From Mucilaginibacter sp. (GTDB taxonomy: Bacteria > Bacteroidota > Bacteroidia > Sphingobacteriales > Sphingobacteriaceae), in the NCBI GenBank assembly GCA_028288315.1, contig JAQBNY010000132.1, positions 1 to 9,877 of the forward strand: a stretch of DNA of 9,877 nt, given 5' to 3'. The notes under the pieces were generated by a model. That model saw only the letters and a list, made by a program, of their open reading frames with translations. It made no database searches and was not told where the DNA came from. The first letter of the stretch is position 1, and every line of letters starts with the position of its first letter. Both the position numbers and the translations under genes were made by a program. Below, piece after piece: positions 1 through 6,836 of the stretch.

Positions 1-12
1 TATAAATTTTTG

Positions 13-20
13 TTATTTTG
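13..20 (+). promoter_or_regulatory. Possible -7 box upstream of recQ
   Basis: The octamer TTATTTTG differs by one base from the Bacteroidota -7 consensus TAnnTTTG and lies 29 nt before the recQ ATG. The same octamer lies 27 nt before the lipoprotein gene at 5124. Only 12 bases of upstream sequence are available, so no -33 element can be judged. In AT-rich DNA a near match is weak evidence. Confidence 0.25.
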
Positions 21-49
21 ATCCATAATTCCAAACGCACAAGTAAATA

Positions 50-2245
50 ATGATAGAGACTAAGAAGTCGCTTTTTGATAACCTGCAAAACTTTTTTGGT
101 TTTGATAACTTTAAGGGTGAACAAGAAGCGATTATAACTAATATTTTAGCAGGTAACGATACATTTGTAATAATGCCCACCGGTGGCGGTAAATCTATGT
201 GTTACCAGCTTCCCGCACTAATGAGCGAAGGAACTGCAATAGTGATCTCCCCGCTTATCGCTCTAATGAAAAATCAGGTTGATCAGTTAAGAGCCTTTGG
301 AGGTTCAGACAGTATAGCACATTTTTTAAATTCCTCATTAACAAAAGCAGATATTTTAAAGGTTAAGGACGATGTATTAAGTGGTAAAACTAAATTGCTT
401 TATGTTGCCCCTGAATCATTAACCAAACAAGAGAATGTTGATTTTTTAAGGCTTAACAAAGTATCATTTGTTGCTGTTGATGAGGCACATTGTATATCAG
501 AATGGGGACATGATTTCCGCCCTGAATACCGCAAAATAAGACAGGTTATCAGCAACATTGGCGATGATATTCCTATTATTGCCTTAACCGCTACAGCAAC
601 CCCTAAAGTACAGCAGGATATTCAAAAGAACCTGCAAATGAATAATGCAACGGTTTACAAATCATCTTTTAATCGTGCTAATTTATTTTATGAGGTTAGG
701 GCCAAGCGTAATGCTATAAAAGAAATTGTAAAATTTGTTAAGCAAAACCAGGGAAAATCAGGCATTATATACTGCCTGAGCCGTAAAAAGGTTGAAGAAG
801 TTGCCGAAGCTTTAAGTCTTAATGGCATTAAGGCATTGCCTTATCACGCAGGTTTGGACCCCAAAGTACGTGCCGATACGCAAGACAAATTCCTGATGGA
901 AGATGTGGATGTTATTGTAGCTACCATAGCATTTGGTATGGGTATAGATAAACCTGATGTGCGTTATGTTATACACCACGATATGCCTAAAAGCATGGAA
1001 GGCTACTATCAGGAAACAGGTAGGGCAGGACGTGATGGCGGCGAGGGTGTTTGCGTTGCATTTTATTCAGGCAAGGATATTGATAAGCTGCAGAAGTTTA
1101 TGAAAGATAAACCTGTGGCCGAGCGGGAAATAGGCACACAAATATTGAAAGAGGTTATTGATTATGCCGAATCATCTGTTTGTCGTCGTAAACAATTACT
1201 GCATTACTTTGGCGAGAACTTTAACGAGGCTGGCTGTAATTGTATGTGCGATAACTGTAGCTCCCCTAAAACGCATTTTGATGGCGAGGTGCATCTACAT
1301 AAAGCATTAAGCTTAATTAAGCTGATTGGAGAAAAATTTGACGATTGTCACATCATCAATATTCTTATGGGTAAAGATGATGCCCAGGTTAAGAATTACG
1401 AACACGATAAACTGGATTATTTTGGATCGGGCATTTCAGAAGGAGAGAACCTGTGGAACTCTTTAATGAGGCAGGCGCTGTTAAATAATTTCTTAGCCAA
1501 AGATATTGACCAATATGGTTTGTTGCACTTAACAAAGTCAGGTAATTCGTTTATTGATAATCCTTACAGCATCCGTTTTGTTTTAAATAGGGAAATGGGC
1601 CCTATGGATGAGGATGAAAGCGAAGATGGCCCTAAGCAAGCCGGTGGTGCGTTAGATACCCAGCTTCTGCAAATGCTTAAGGATCTGCGTAAAAAGCTGG
1701 CTAAACAAAAAGGTTTACCACCTTTTGTTATCTTCCAGGATCCATCTTTAGAGGAAATGTGTACACATTATCCTATCAATACCGAAGAACTGAAGCAAAT
1801 ATCAGGTGTAGGGGCAGGCAAGGCTTTAAAATTTGGTGCTCCGTTTGTTGATCTGATCAATAAATATGTTGAGGATAATGATATAGATCGCCCGGTTGAT
1901 ATGGTGATCAAAAGTGCGGCTAATAAATCGGCATTAAAGGTATTTATTATCCAGAATATTGATCGTCATTTAAATTTAGATGATATAGCTGCGTCAAAAG
2001 GCTTAACCTATGAAGAGATATTGAAAGAGGTTGAAACTATTGTAAACTCAGGCACAAAGCTTAATTTAAACTATTATATTGATGAGATGATAGATGAGGA
2101 TAAGCAGGAAGAGGTTTACGACTACTTCAAATCTGCCGAGGTTGATTCTATTGATGATGCTTTAGTTGAACTTGGCACTGATGATTATACCCGCGAAGAA
2201 GTGCAGCTGATGCGAATTAAGTTCCTGTCAGAAGTCGGAAATTAG
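50..2245 (+). CDS. recQ: ATP-dependent DNA helicase RecQ
   Basis: This is a 3'-5' superfamily 2 DNA helicase that unwinds forks, gaps and recombination intermediates during repair. Visible motifs are motif 0 (F21, Q25), Walker A PTGGGKS at 43-49 with K48, the DEAH box at 144-147, the aromatic-rich loop ISEWGHDFRPEY at 149-160, TATAT at 180-184, motif V around 291-303, and motif VI QETGRAGRDG at 321-330 with arginines 325 and 328. A zinc site follows: C378, then C396, C398, C400 and C403, one cysteine more than the usual four. A winged-helix RQC region (about 411-515), an acidic linker (517-527) and an HRDC domain (about 536-607) come next. About 120 residues remain beyond HRDC and include a helix-turn-helix-like stretch (about 620-675), as in other Bacteroidota RecQ proteins. 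At 731 aa it is longer than the roughly 610 aa E. coli protein and appears intact. The ATG at 50 begins just before motif 0, where RecQ proteins normally start. Many Bacteroidota carry more than one RecQ, so this may be one of several paralogues. Confidence 0.97.
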   Translation: MIETKKSLFDNLQNFFGFDNFKGEQEAIITNILAGNDTFVIMPTGGGKSMCYQLPALMSEGTAIVISPLIALMKNQVDQLRAFGGSDSIAHFLNSSLTKADILKVKDDVLSGKTKLLYVAPESLTKQENVDFLRLNKVSFVAVDEAHCISEWGHDFRPEYRKIRQVISNIGDDIPIIALTATATPKVQQDIQKNLQMNNATVYKSSFNRANLFYEVRAKRNAIKEIVKFVKQNQGKSGIIYCLSRKKVEEVAEALSLNGIKALPYHAGLDPKVRADTQDKFLMEDVDVIVATIAFGMGIDKPDVRYVIHHDMPKSMEGYYQETGRAGRDGGEGVCVAFYSGKDIDKLQKFMKDKPVAEREIGTQILKEVIDYAESSVCRRKQLLHYFGENFNEAGCNCMCDNCSSPKTHFDGEVHLHKALSLIKLIGEKFDDCHIINILMGKDDAQVKNYEHDKLDYFGSGISEGENLWNSLMRQALLNNFLAKDIDQYGLLHLTKSGNSFIDNPYSIRFVLNREMGPMDEDESEDGPKQAGGALDTQLLQMLKDLRKKLAKQKGLPPFVIFQDPSLEEMCTHYPINTEELKQISGVGAGKALKFGAPFVDLINKYVEDNDIDRPVDMVIKSAANKSALKVFIIQNIDRHLNLDDIAASKGLTYEEILKEVETIVNSGTKLNLNYYIDEMIDEDKQEEVYDYFKSAEVDSIDDALVELGTDDYTREEVQLMRIKFLSEVGN

Positions 2246-2271
2246 AGACTGGCTAATTAAAATATTGTTTT

Positions 2272-2321
2272 AAAACCACAAAGATCACAGAGAATTAATT
2301 CTTTGTGATCTTTGTGGTTTT
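2272..2321. terminator. 21-bp palindrome, likely bidirectional terminator between recQ and the OmpA-family gene
   Basis: Left arm 2272-2292 and right arm 2301-2321 pair over 21 positions with a single G-U wobble, closing an 8-nt loop (AATTAATT). The outer end of the stem is A4/T4, so transcripts from either side end in a short U run. It sits 26 nt after the recQ stop and 39 nt before the convergent gene's stop, where a shared terminator is expected. Each arm is made of two related 9-nt units (CTTTGTGAT then CTTTGTGGT). CCACAAAG-type palindromes are common between genes in Bacteroidota, so this may also be one copy of a dispersed repeat; that part is recalled, not tested here. Confidence 0.75.
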
Positions 2322-2360
2322 CTCTTGGTGCCTCGGTAGTTAAATTATAAAGTTACTACC

Positions 2361-4265
2361 TTATTTGGCTATTATCTTAAATTCTGTACGCCGATTCTTA
2401 CTGCGGTTTTCATCGTTAGTATTAGGTGCAATAGGTTCAGTTTTTCCATAACCTTTATAAACCAGTCGGCTTGCATTTATATTATTTGTAGTTAGGTAGC
2501 TATATACCGATTTTGCACGATTTTCTGATAATAACTGGTTTACCTGGTCGTTGCCAATGTCATCTGTATACCCCGAAATTTCTATTCGTATAGTAGGATT
2601 AAGTGTCAAAAATTCTATAATTTTCTGCAGTTCGGCTTTTGACTCCGCTTTCAGATCAAACTTATTGGTGTCAAAAAAGATGTTCTTTAAAATAACTTTA
2701 CCACCTACTTCAATTGGAGACAACGATACAGAAATATTAAAAGCGTTTTTAGCATTATGGCCAATTAGTGAAAAGTTATCAGAATAAAACAGATAACCCT
2801 CTTTAGAGATATTTAGCGCATAGTTTTTACCACCAGCGATAGTCGCCAAAAACTCGCCCTGATCCGCTGAGCTATAGTCTTGGTAAACAGGGGCATTAGT
2901 TTGCAGGTCAATTATCTCAATAGCAGATTCTAATGGTTTATTGGTTTTTCCATCTAACACTTTACCTTTTACATACGTGACCATATTAGGACGTAGGTTT
3001 GCAGGTAATTGAAAGGTATATATATCATATCCACCAAATCCCTTCAGGTTGTTAGATGCAAAGAAAGCATATTCGCCATTGGCTGTTAGAGTTAAACCGT
3101 TTTCATCACCACTGGAGTTGATAGGATAACCCAAATTCTCAGGTTTTTTCCATTTGCCATCATTACCCAATCTGCTTACAAAAAGATCTTTATTACCTAA
3201 GCCTGGCCACCCGTTACTGCAAAAATAAAATGTACTATCATCCGGATGAATAAAGGGAGATTGCTCGTCAAATTGGGTGTTTATCTCTGGCCCCATATTT
3301 ACAGGTGCGCCCCATCCTTGTTCTGTAAGGGTTGATTTCCAGATGTCATATCCCCCATATCCACCTTTTCTATTACTTACAAAATACATCGTTCGGCCAT
3401 TGGCACTAATAGATGGCTGCGCTTCCCAACCCGGTGTGTTTAACGGTGCGCTTAAACTAAATGGTTTACCCCAGTCGTCGCCTCTTTTTTGCGAAATATA
3501 AATATCACATCTACCTAAACCATCCGGCCGGTTACACCCGGTAAAAAATAGATATTTACCATCTTGCGATATTGATTGCGCACCTTCATTGTATTGCGTT
3601 GTATTTATAACGTTACTTAAATAATCAGCTGTTTGCCAGCTGTTGTTTAACTTAACGCTTTTATAAAAATCCTCGTTGTTATTAATTTTCCTGGTAAATA
3701 TCAGCGTCATTTCATCGGCAGTAGCCGTAGGTAAATATTCGTCATCAGCAGTATTAATTTCGGCACCCATATTTACAGGTTTAAATGCTACCGGATGCAG
3801 CAAGGCCTGGATACTGAATTTACAATCATTCACCAGCTTTTGGGCATAGGCCATGTTTTGGGCTGTAATGTTTGGATAGGTCAAATATTTTTCAAGGTGC
3901 TGTTGGGCACTGGCATATTGTGCCTCTGTAATTTCAGAATCGCCAATTTTTAGATAAACAGAGCGATTAAATTCAGGATCAAGCTCAATAACCTTAAGAT
4001 AATGTTCAATGGCTGGTTTATTTTGCCGCCTCATCCTTAATACATCGGCTAACTGGGCGTGTGCTTCTATGAATTTATTATCATTACTTAAAGCTTTTTG
4101 TAGCTGCTGGATGGCTTCGTCATACAAATGCTCGTCCATGCTTTGACCGGCCAATGCATAGTATTTAATAGCTTCTTTATTTGTAGTGGAATATTGCCTT
4201 TGCTGGGCAAAGGCATATATAGGTAAAAATACCAGTAAAATAAGCGAAAGTAGTATTGTGCGCAT
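2361..4265 (-). CDS. OmpA-family protein with TPR, PD40 propeller, CRD-like and OmpA_C domains (PorE-like architecture)
   Basis: This is an exported 634 aa protein predicted to link the outer membrane or a periplasmic complex to peptidoglycan. Residues 1-20 form a signal peptide, with likely signal peptidase I cleavage after AFA at 20 and no lipobox cysteine. TPR-like helices cover about 29-150. Five PD40/WD40-like blades follow at about 171-203, 221-258, 276-311, 329-364 and 383-418, each running from an N-T/S start to an aromatic D-I/L-Y/W/F-type end. A carboxypeptidase-regulatory-like beta domain covers about 430-515. The C-terminal OmpA_C domain (about 523-634) keeps the peptidoglycan-binding pair D568 and R583, with the spacing seen in OmpA proteins. 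This domain order matches PorE, the peptidoglycan-binding factor of the type IX secretion system, but Bacteroidota encode many paralogues and PorE is described as a lipoprotein. A T9SS role is therefore only a possibility. The gene lies downstream of queE by 71 nt, with no functional link evident. Confidence 0.88.
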   Translation of the reverse strand: MRTILLSLILLVFLPIYAFAQQRQYSTTNKEAIKYYALAGQSMDEHLYDEAIQQLQKALSNDNKFIEAHAQLADVLRMRRQNKPAIEHYLKVIELDPEFNRSVYLKIGDSEITEAQYASAQQHLEKYLTYPNITAQNMAYAQKLVNDCKFSIQALLHPVAFKPVNMGAEINTADDEYLPTATADEMTLIFTRKINNNEDFYKSVKLNNSWQTADYLSNVINTTQYNEGAQSISQDGKYLFFTGCNRPDGLGRCDIYISQKRGDDWGKPFSLSAPLNTPGWEAQPSISANGRTMYFVSNRKGGYGGYDIWKSTLTEQGWGAPVNMGPEINTQFDEQSPFIHPDDSTFYFCSNGWPGLGNKDLFVSRLGNDGKWKKPENLGYPINSSGDENGLTLTANGEYAFFASNNLKGFGGYDIYTFQLPANLRPNMVTYVKGKVLDGKTNKPLESAIEIIDLQTNAPVYQDYSSADQGEFLATIAGGKNYALNISKEGYLFYSDNFSLIGHNAKNAFNISVSLSPIEVGGKVILKNIFFDTNKFDLKAESKAELQKIIEFLTLNPTIRIEISGYTDDIGNDQVNQLLSENRAKSVYSYLTTNNINASRLVYKGYGKTEPIAPNTNDENRSKNRRTEFKIIAK

Positions 4266-4300
4266 TGTTAACTGATACGTTATTCAATACACTAAGTTAC

Positions 4301-4329
4301 AATATTAAGCGATTGCAAGCTATAATATT
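4301..4329 (-). terminator. Weak AT-rich hairpin after queE
   Basis: AATATTAAGC (4301-4310) pairs with GCT-A-TAATATT (4319-4329) around an 8-nt loop, giving 10 pairs with one bulged base. It lies 8 nt past the queE stop on the minus strand, so it could end queE transcripts before the OmpA-family gene. There is no U tract after it and the stem is mostly A-T, so termination is uncertain. Confidence 0.3.
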
Positions 4330-4343
4330 AAGGGTATTAAGGG
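4326..4343. repeat. Two tandem 9-nt units across the queE stop
   Basis: TATTAAGGG occurs twice in perfect tandem (4326-4334 and 4335-4343). The second copy supplies the last proline codon and stop codon of queE, so the first copy looks like a local duplication of the gene end. A further partial relative (ATATTAAGC) begins at 4302. Confidence 0.55.
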
Positions 4344-4960
4344 ATATTTAAATATTTATGGGTTTGTAAAGATATCTCCCATTGAGGGTTGGCCATTACA
4401 TAATCAACAATAAGAGGTGTCATTTCCTTATTTTTTGACCACTCGGGTTGCAGATATAGTTTACAGTTTGAGCCCACCAGCTTGGCATGGTGCTCGGCAA
4501 AGGCAAAGTCAGATTTATTGAATACTATCACTTTTAGTTCATGCGCTTTATCAGCAACTTCTTGCATAGGTGCTTTAAACTTTTTGGGCGATAAACATAT
4601 CCAGTCCCAATGACCAGAAAGGGGATAGGCGCCTGATGTTTCAATAAATGTTTTAATACCTTTTTGCTGCAGCTTTTTGGTAAGGTAATCTAAATTATAT
4701 ATAAGTGGCTCGCCGCCAGTAACTACCACGGCCTTTGAAGGGTGACGGGAGGCATTCTCAACAATAGTATCGGCAGCGGTAAGCGGATGTAGCTCGGCAT
4801 CCCAGCTCTCCTTTACATCGCACCAATGGCAGCCTACATCGCATCCGCCTAAACGAATAAAATAAGCAGCCTTACCGGTGTTGTATCCCTCGCCCTGTAT
4901 TGTATAAAATTCTTCCATTAAAGGAAGTAATGTGCCGTCTTCCGGAACTTGATGTGCCAT
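4337..4960 (-). CDS. queE: 7-carboxy-7-deazaguanine synthase QueE (radical SAM)
   Basis: QueE converts 6-carboxy-5,6,7,8-tetrahydropterin to 7-carboxy-7-deazaguanine, a step toward preQ0 and tRNA queuosine in the cytoplasm. From the ATG at 4960 the protein is 207 aa. In that numbering the [4Fe-4S]-binding CxxxCxxC motif is C40, C44, C47, preceded by the family signature FYTIQGEG (18-25). The SAM-binding GGEP motif lies at 82-85 and the typical C-terminal SLQTHKYLNIP closes the protein. The reading frame can be extended to a TTG at 4972, but that codon lies inside a perfect TAnnTTTG promoter box, so the ATG at 4960 is the better start. The usual partners queC, queD and queF are not in this window. 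Because 7-deazaguanine enzymes can also serve phage or DNA-modification clusters, context matters; here the neighbours are housekeeping, which favours tRNA queuosine. Confidence 0.95.
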   Translation of the reverse strand: MAHQVPEDGTLLPLMEEFYTIQGEGYNTGKAAYFIRLGGCDVGCHWCDVKESWDAELHPLTAADTIVENASRHPSKAVVVTGGEPLIYNLDYLTKKLQQKGIKTFIETSGAYPLSGHWDWICLSPKKFKAPMQEVADKAHELKVIVFNKSDFAFAEHHAKLVGSNCKLYLQPEWSKNKEMTPLIVDYVMANPQWEISLQTHKYLNIP

Positions 4961-4966
4961 AATAAT

Positions 4967-4984
4967 GCGCAAAGTTAACTTTTT
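4967..4984 (-). promoter_or_regulatory. queE core promoter with -7 box TAACTTTG
   Basis: Read on the minus strand the sequence is AAAAAGTTAACTTTGCGC. It contains TAACTTTG (4970-4977), an exact match to the Bacteroidota -7 consensus TAnnTTTG. The motif ends 6 nt before the queE ATG at 4960, so the transcript would start at or within a few bases of the start codon. The same 18-mer with two changes lies before lepA. I found no convincing -33 TTTG at the expected 19-21 nt spacing. Confidence 0.6.
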
Positions 4985-5019
4985 GAGGTGAAAGGTTAAA
5001 GTTTAAAGGAAAAAGGCGA
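4985..5019. repeat. Five degenerate tandem heptads upstream of queE
   Basis: The purine-rich stretch divides into five 7-nt units in register: GAGGTGA, AAGGTTA, AAGTTTA, AAGGAAA, AAGGCGA. The consensus is roughly AAGGnnA. It lies directly upstream of the queE promoter box and occupies the place where a -33 element would be. The rest of the divergent gap, 5020-5123, is AT-rich without another clear structure apart from a possible -7 box at 5089. Confidence 0.45.
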
Positions 5020-5088
5020 TTGAAAGAGTATCAAAATGACATTTCAACAATAAAAAATTGTATAATATAATGCTCTTAATGTGTCAAC

Positions 5089-5096
5089 TTATTTTG
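5089..5096 (+). promoter_or_regulatory. Possible -7 box upstream of the lipoprotein gene
   Basis: TTATTTTG is one base from TAnnTTTG and lies 27 nt before the ATG at 5124, nearly the same spacing as the identical octamer before recQ. An alternative, TACCTTTA, lies closer to the gene at 5104-5111. No -33 element is evident for either, so the assignment is weak. Confidence 0.25.
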
Positions 5097-5123
5097 TTAT
5101 AATTACCTTTAAATTAATGCAAT

Positions 5124-5885
5124 ATGAAAAAACATTTCCTCCCTGTTTTATTTTTCGTTTTGCTGAGCTTAAGTTCATGTGTTGATATTGAAGAACGCTA
5201 TGATTTTAAGCCCGACGGTGCCTGCAACGTTACATATGGTTTTGATATGGGTAAAGCTGTATCTGTTTTAATGAACCTCATGACCGATTCCGTTAGAGAA
5301 ACCCCACAATTTGCTTTAGTTAAAGATACAACACTCAATTTTTACGATGCGCTACCCGATAGCATTTCAAAGCGTATGAATCTGGATGAAATGAAAATGG
5401 CACAGGGAAGCGACCTTGCCATTAAAATGAATCTGAACAAAAATATAATGAAGGTAAGTATACGACATGAGGCAAAGAATATTGCCGATTTGAAATATTA
5501 CCTGCAACACCTCAGCAGCATATCAATGAATAATCAACTGAATAGTGTTGCAAAAAGTAATGCTGTTAAAAACTTTGATGCACAGCCTCTTATTACAGGC
5601 CAAAGTTATTACACTTATGATATTACTCCACATAAATTTTACCGCATAATTGATAAGGTTAAATTTAAAGCCTTCTTAAAATCAGCAGGCTCAAAATTTG
5701 CTATGGCAAAAGCCATGCTAATAGATATGCCTTATAAAGTTGTATTGAATTTTGCCAGGCCGGTTAAGAAGGTAAACAATCCTAAAGCCATTCTATCTGC
5801 CGACAGGCGTAAAGTAACGCTCACAACCAGCATGGATGAAGTAATGAAAAATCCGGCTCTGATGAACCTTAAGATTGATTTTTAA
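5124..5885 (+). CDS. Uncharacterised lipoprotein, 253 aa
   Basis: I do not recognise the family by name. The N-terminus is a clear lipoprotein signal: MKKH, a hydrophobic run (5-14), and the lipobox LSSC with C19 as the lipidated residue. The mature protein begins CVDIEERYDFKPDG; acidic residues close to the lipid cysteine are compatible with surface sorting in Bacteroidota but do not prove it. A beta-type strand with a DG turn (about 25-40) recalls the start of other secreted 'DGxxx' Bacteroidota lipoproteins and, loosely, LppM-like proteins. The middle (about 45-150) is rich in methionine and lysine and likely helical. The last 50 residues alternate hydrophobic and polar positions and end in NLKIDF, suggesting strands. 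There is no transmembrane segment after C19 and no enzyme motif. The gene stands alone on its strand, divergent from queE and convergent with folD. Exported lipid-anchored protein is well supported; its function is unknown. Confidence 0.85.
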   Translation: MKKHFLPVLFFVLLSLSSCVDIEERYDFKPDGACNVTYGFDMGKAVSVLMNLMTDSVRETPQFALVKDTTLNFYDALPDSISKRMNLDEMKMAQGSDLAIKMNLNKNIMKVSIRHEAKNIADLKYYLQHLSSISMNNQLNSVAKSNAVKNFDAQPLITGQSYYTYDITPHKFYRIIDKVKFKAFLKSAGSKFAMAKAMLIDMPYKVVLNFARPVKKVNNPKAILSADRRKVTLTTSMDEVMKNPALMNLKIDF

Positions 5886-5889
5886 GTTG

Positions 5890-5941
5890 ATTGGTTGAAT
5901 AAGTTGATTGAGTTAAAAAAACAACTCACTTATTAACCAAT
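5890..5941. terminator. Interrupted palindrome, likely bidirectional terminator between the lipoprotein gene and folD
   Basis: ATTGGTT (5890-5896), AATAAGT (5898-5904) and GAGTT (5910-5914) pair with AACTC (5923-5927), ACTTATT (5928-5934) and AACCAAT (5935-5941). This gives 19 pairs with a 1-nt and a 5-nt bulge on the left arm and a mainly A loop. It fills the 66-nt gap between two convergent genes. The left side is built from repeated AGTTGATTG units (5885-5893 and 5902-5910). There is no long T run after either arm, so efficient termination is plausible but not certain. Confidence 0.6.
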
Positions 5942-5951
5942 AAACCACTCA

Positions 5952-6833
5952 CTAGGAATATACCTCTTTATTGGCAGATGCCAGGGTGTTTTTCAATAAT
6001 CCAATAATAGTCATTAAACCTACGCCACCAGGTACCGGGGTTATCCATGATGCTTTTGGTGCAACGCCCTCAAAATCAACATCGCCAAATAATTTATAGC
6101 CAGATTTTGTTGTGGTCGAAGTTTCGCGGTTCATGCCTACATCAATTACTACAACGCCATCTTTCACCATATCTGCAGTGATAAAATTCTTTTTGCCTAT
6201 AGCTACTATAAGGATATCAGCATCAAGCGTAAATTTTTTAATATTAGGTGTACGGCTGTGGCAAATGGTTACAGTGCAATTACCTGGGTATGTATTACGG
6301 GCCATTAAAATACTCATAGGCGAGCCCACAATATTACTGCGGCCAACCACTACGCAATGCTTGCCTGATGTTTCAACACCATATTCTTTTAACATTAAAG
6401 TAATGCCATAAGGGGTAGCCGGAATGAATGATGGCAGGTTACGTTGCATGCGACCTAAATTAACCGGGTGGAAACCGTCCACATCCTTACGGTGATCAAT
6501 CCGTTCAGTTACTTTCTCCGGGTCAATGTGTTTGGGTAGTGGAAGCTGTACAATAATCCCGTCAATATCCTGGTCTGCATTTAACTCGGCTACTTTTGCA
6601 AGCAGTTCTTCTTCGGTAACATCATCTTCATATCTAACCAGGGTAGATATAAAGCCTACCTTTTCGCAGTTTTTCATTTTGCTGGCTACATAGGTTTCGC
6701 TGCCGCCATCATGGCCAACCAATACTGCTACCAAATGCGGTTTGCGTCCTGTAGCTGCCAATATTTTAGCCGCTTCTTCAGCTATTTCAACCTTAAGTTT
6801 TTCTGATACGTATTTTCCGTCGAGTAATTGCAT
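5952..6833 (-). CDS. folD: Bifunctional methylenetetrahydrofolate dehydrogenase / methenyltetrahydrofolate cyclohydrolase FolD
   Basis: FolD interconverts 5,10-methylene-THF, 5,10-methenyl-THF and 10-formyl-THF in cytoplasmic one-carbon metabolism. From the ATG at 6833 it is 293 aa, a normal length for the family. Y48 and K52 (in YVASK), Q96 (IIVQLPLP, 93-100) and D119 (KDVDGFHP) correspond to the known active-site tyrosine, lysine, glutamine and aspartate. The Rossmann-type GRSNIVGSPM segment is at 164-173, and TPVPGGVG at 265-272 is the second family signature. That signature continues LMT where PMT is usual, a substitution at residue 273. The frame extends upstream to a TTG at 6866, but those extra 11 codons fall in a repeat arm and the family begins at MQLLDGK, so the ATG is preferred. 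The gene follows lepA by 92 nt with no obvious promoter of its own. Confidence 0.96.
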   Translation of the reverse strand: MQLLDGKYVSEKLKVEIAEEAAKILAATGRKPHLVAVLVGHDGGSETYVASKMKNCEKVGFISTLVRYEDDVTEEELLAKVAELNADQDIDGIIVQLPLPKHIDPEKVTERIDHRKDVDGFHPVNLGRMQRNLPSFIPATPYGITLMLKEYGVETSGKHCVVVGRSNIVGSPMSILMARNTYPGNCTVTICHSRTPNIKKFTLDADILIVAIGKKNFITADMVKDGVVVIDVGMNRETSTTTKSGYKLFGDVDFEGVAPKASWITPVPGGVGLMTIIGLLKNTLASANKEVYS

Positions 6834-6836
6834 TGT

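Noticed and set aside
2551..2787. Plus-strand open frame of 78 codons
   Set aside because: It lies entirely antisense to the OmpA_C and CRD-like region of a well-supported gene, with no recognisable domain; a shadow frame.
3277..3501. Plus-strand open frame of 74 codons
   Set aside because: Antisense to the PD40 blades of the OmpA-family gene; proline- and tyrosine-rich sequence is the complement of the blade motif, not a protein.
4337..4960. queE as part of a DNA-modification or phage-defence island
   Set aside because: No restriction, dpd, phage or transposase genes are nearby; flanking genes are housekeeping and codon style is uniform.
4961..5123. Possible queuosine (preQ1) riboswitch or small RNA near queE
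   Set aside because: The transcript of queE seems to begin within a few bases of its ATG, leaving no room for a leader aptamer, and the divergent gap shows no pseudoknot-like preQ1 pattern.
6112..6411. Plus-strand open frame of 99 codons
   Set aside because: Antisense to folD, covering its Rossmann region; no start signal or family resemblance.
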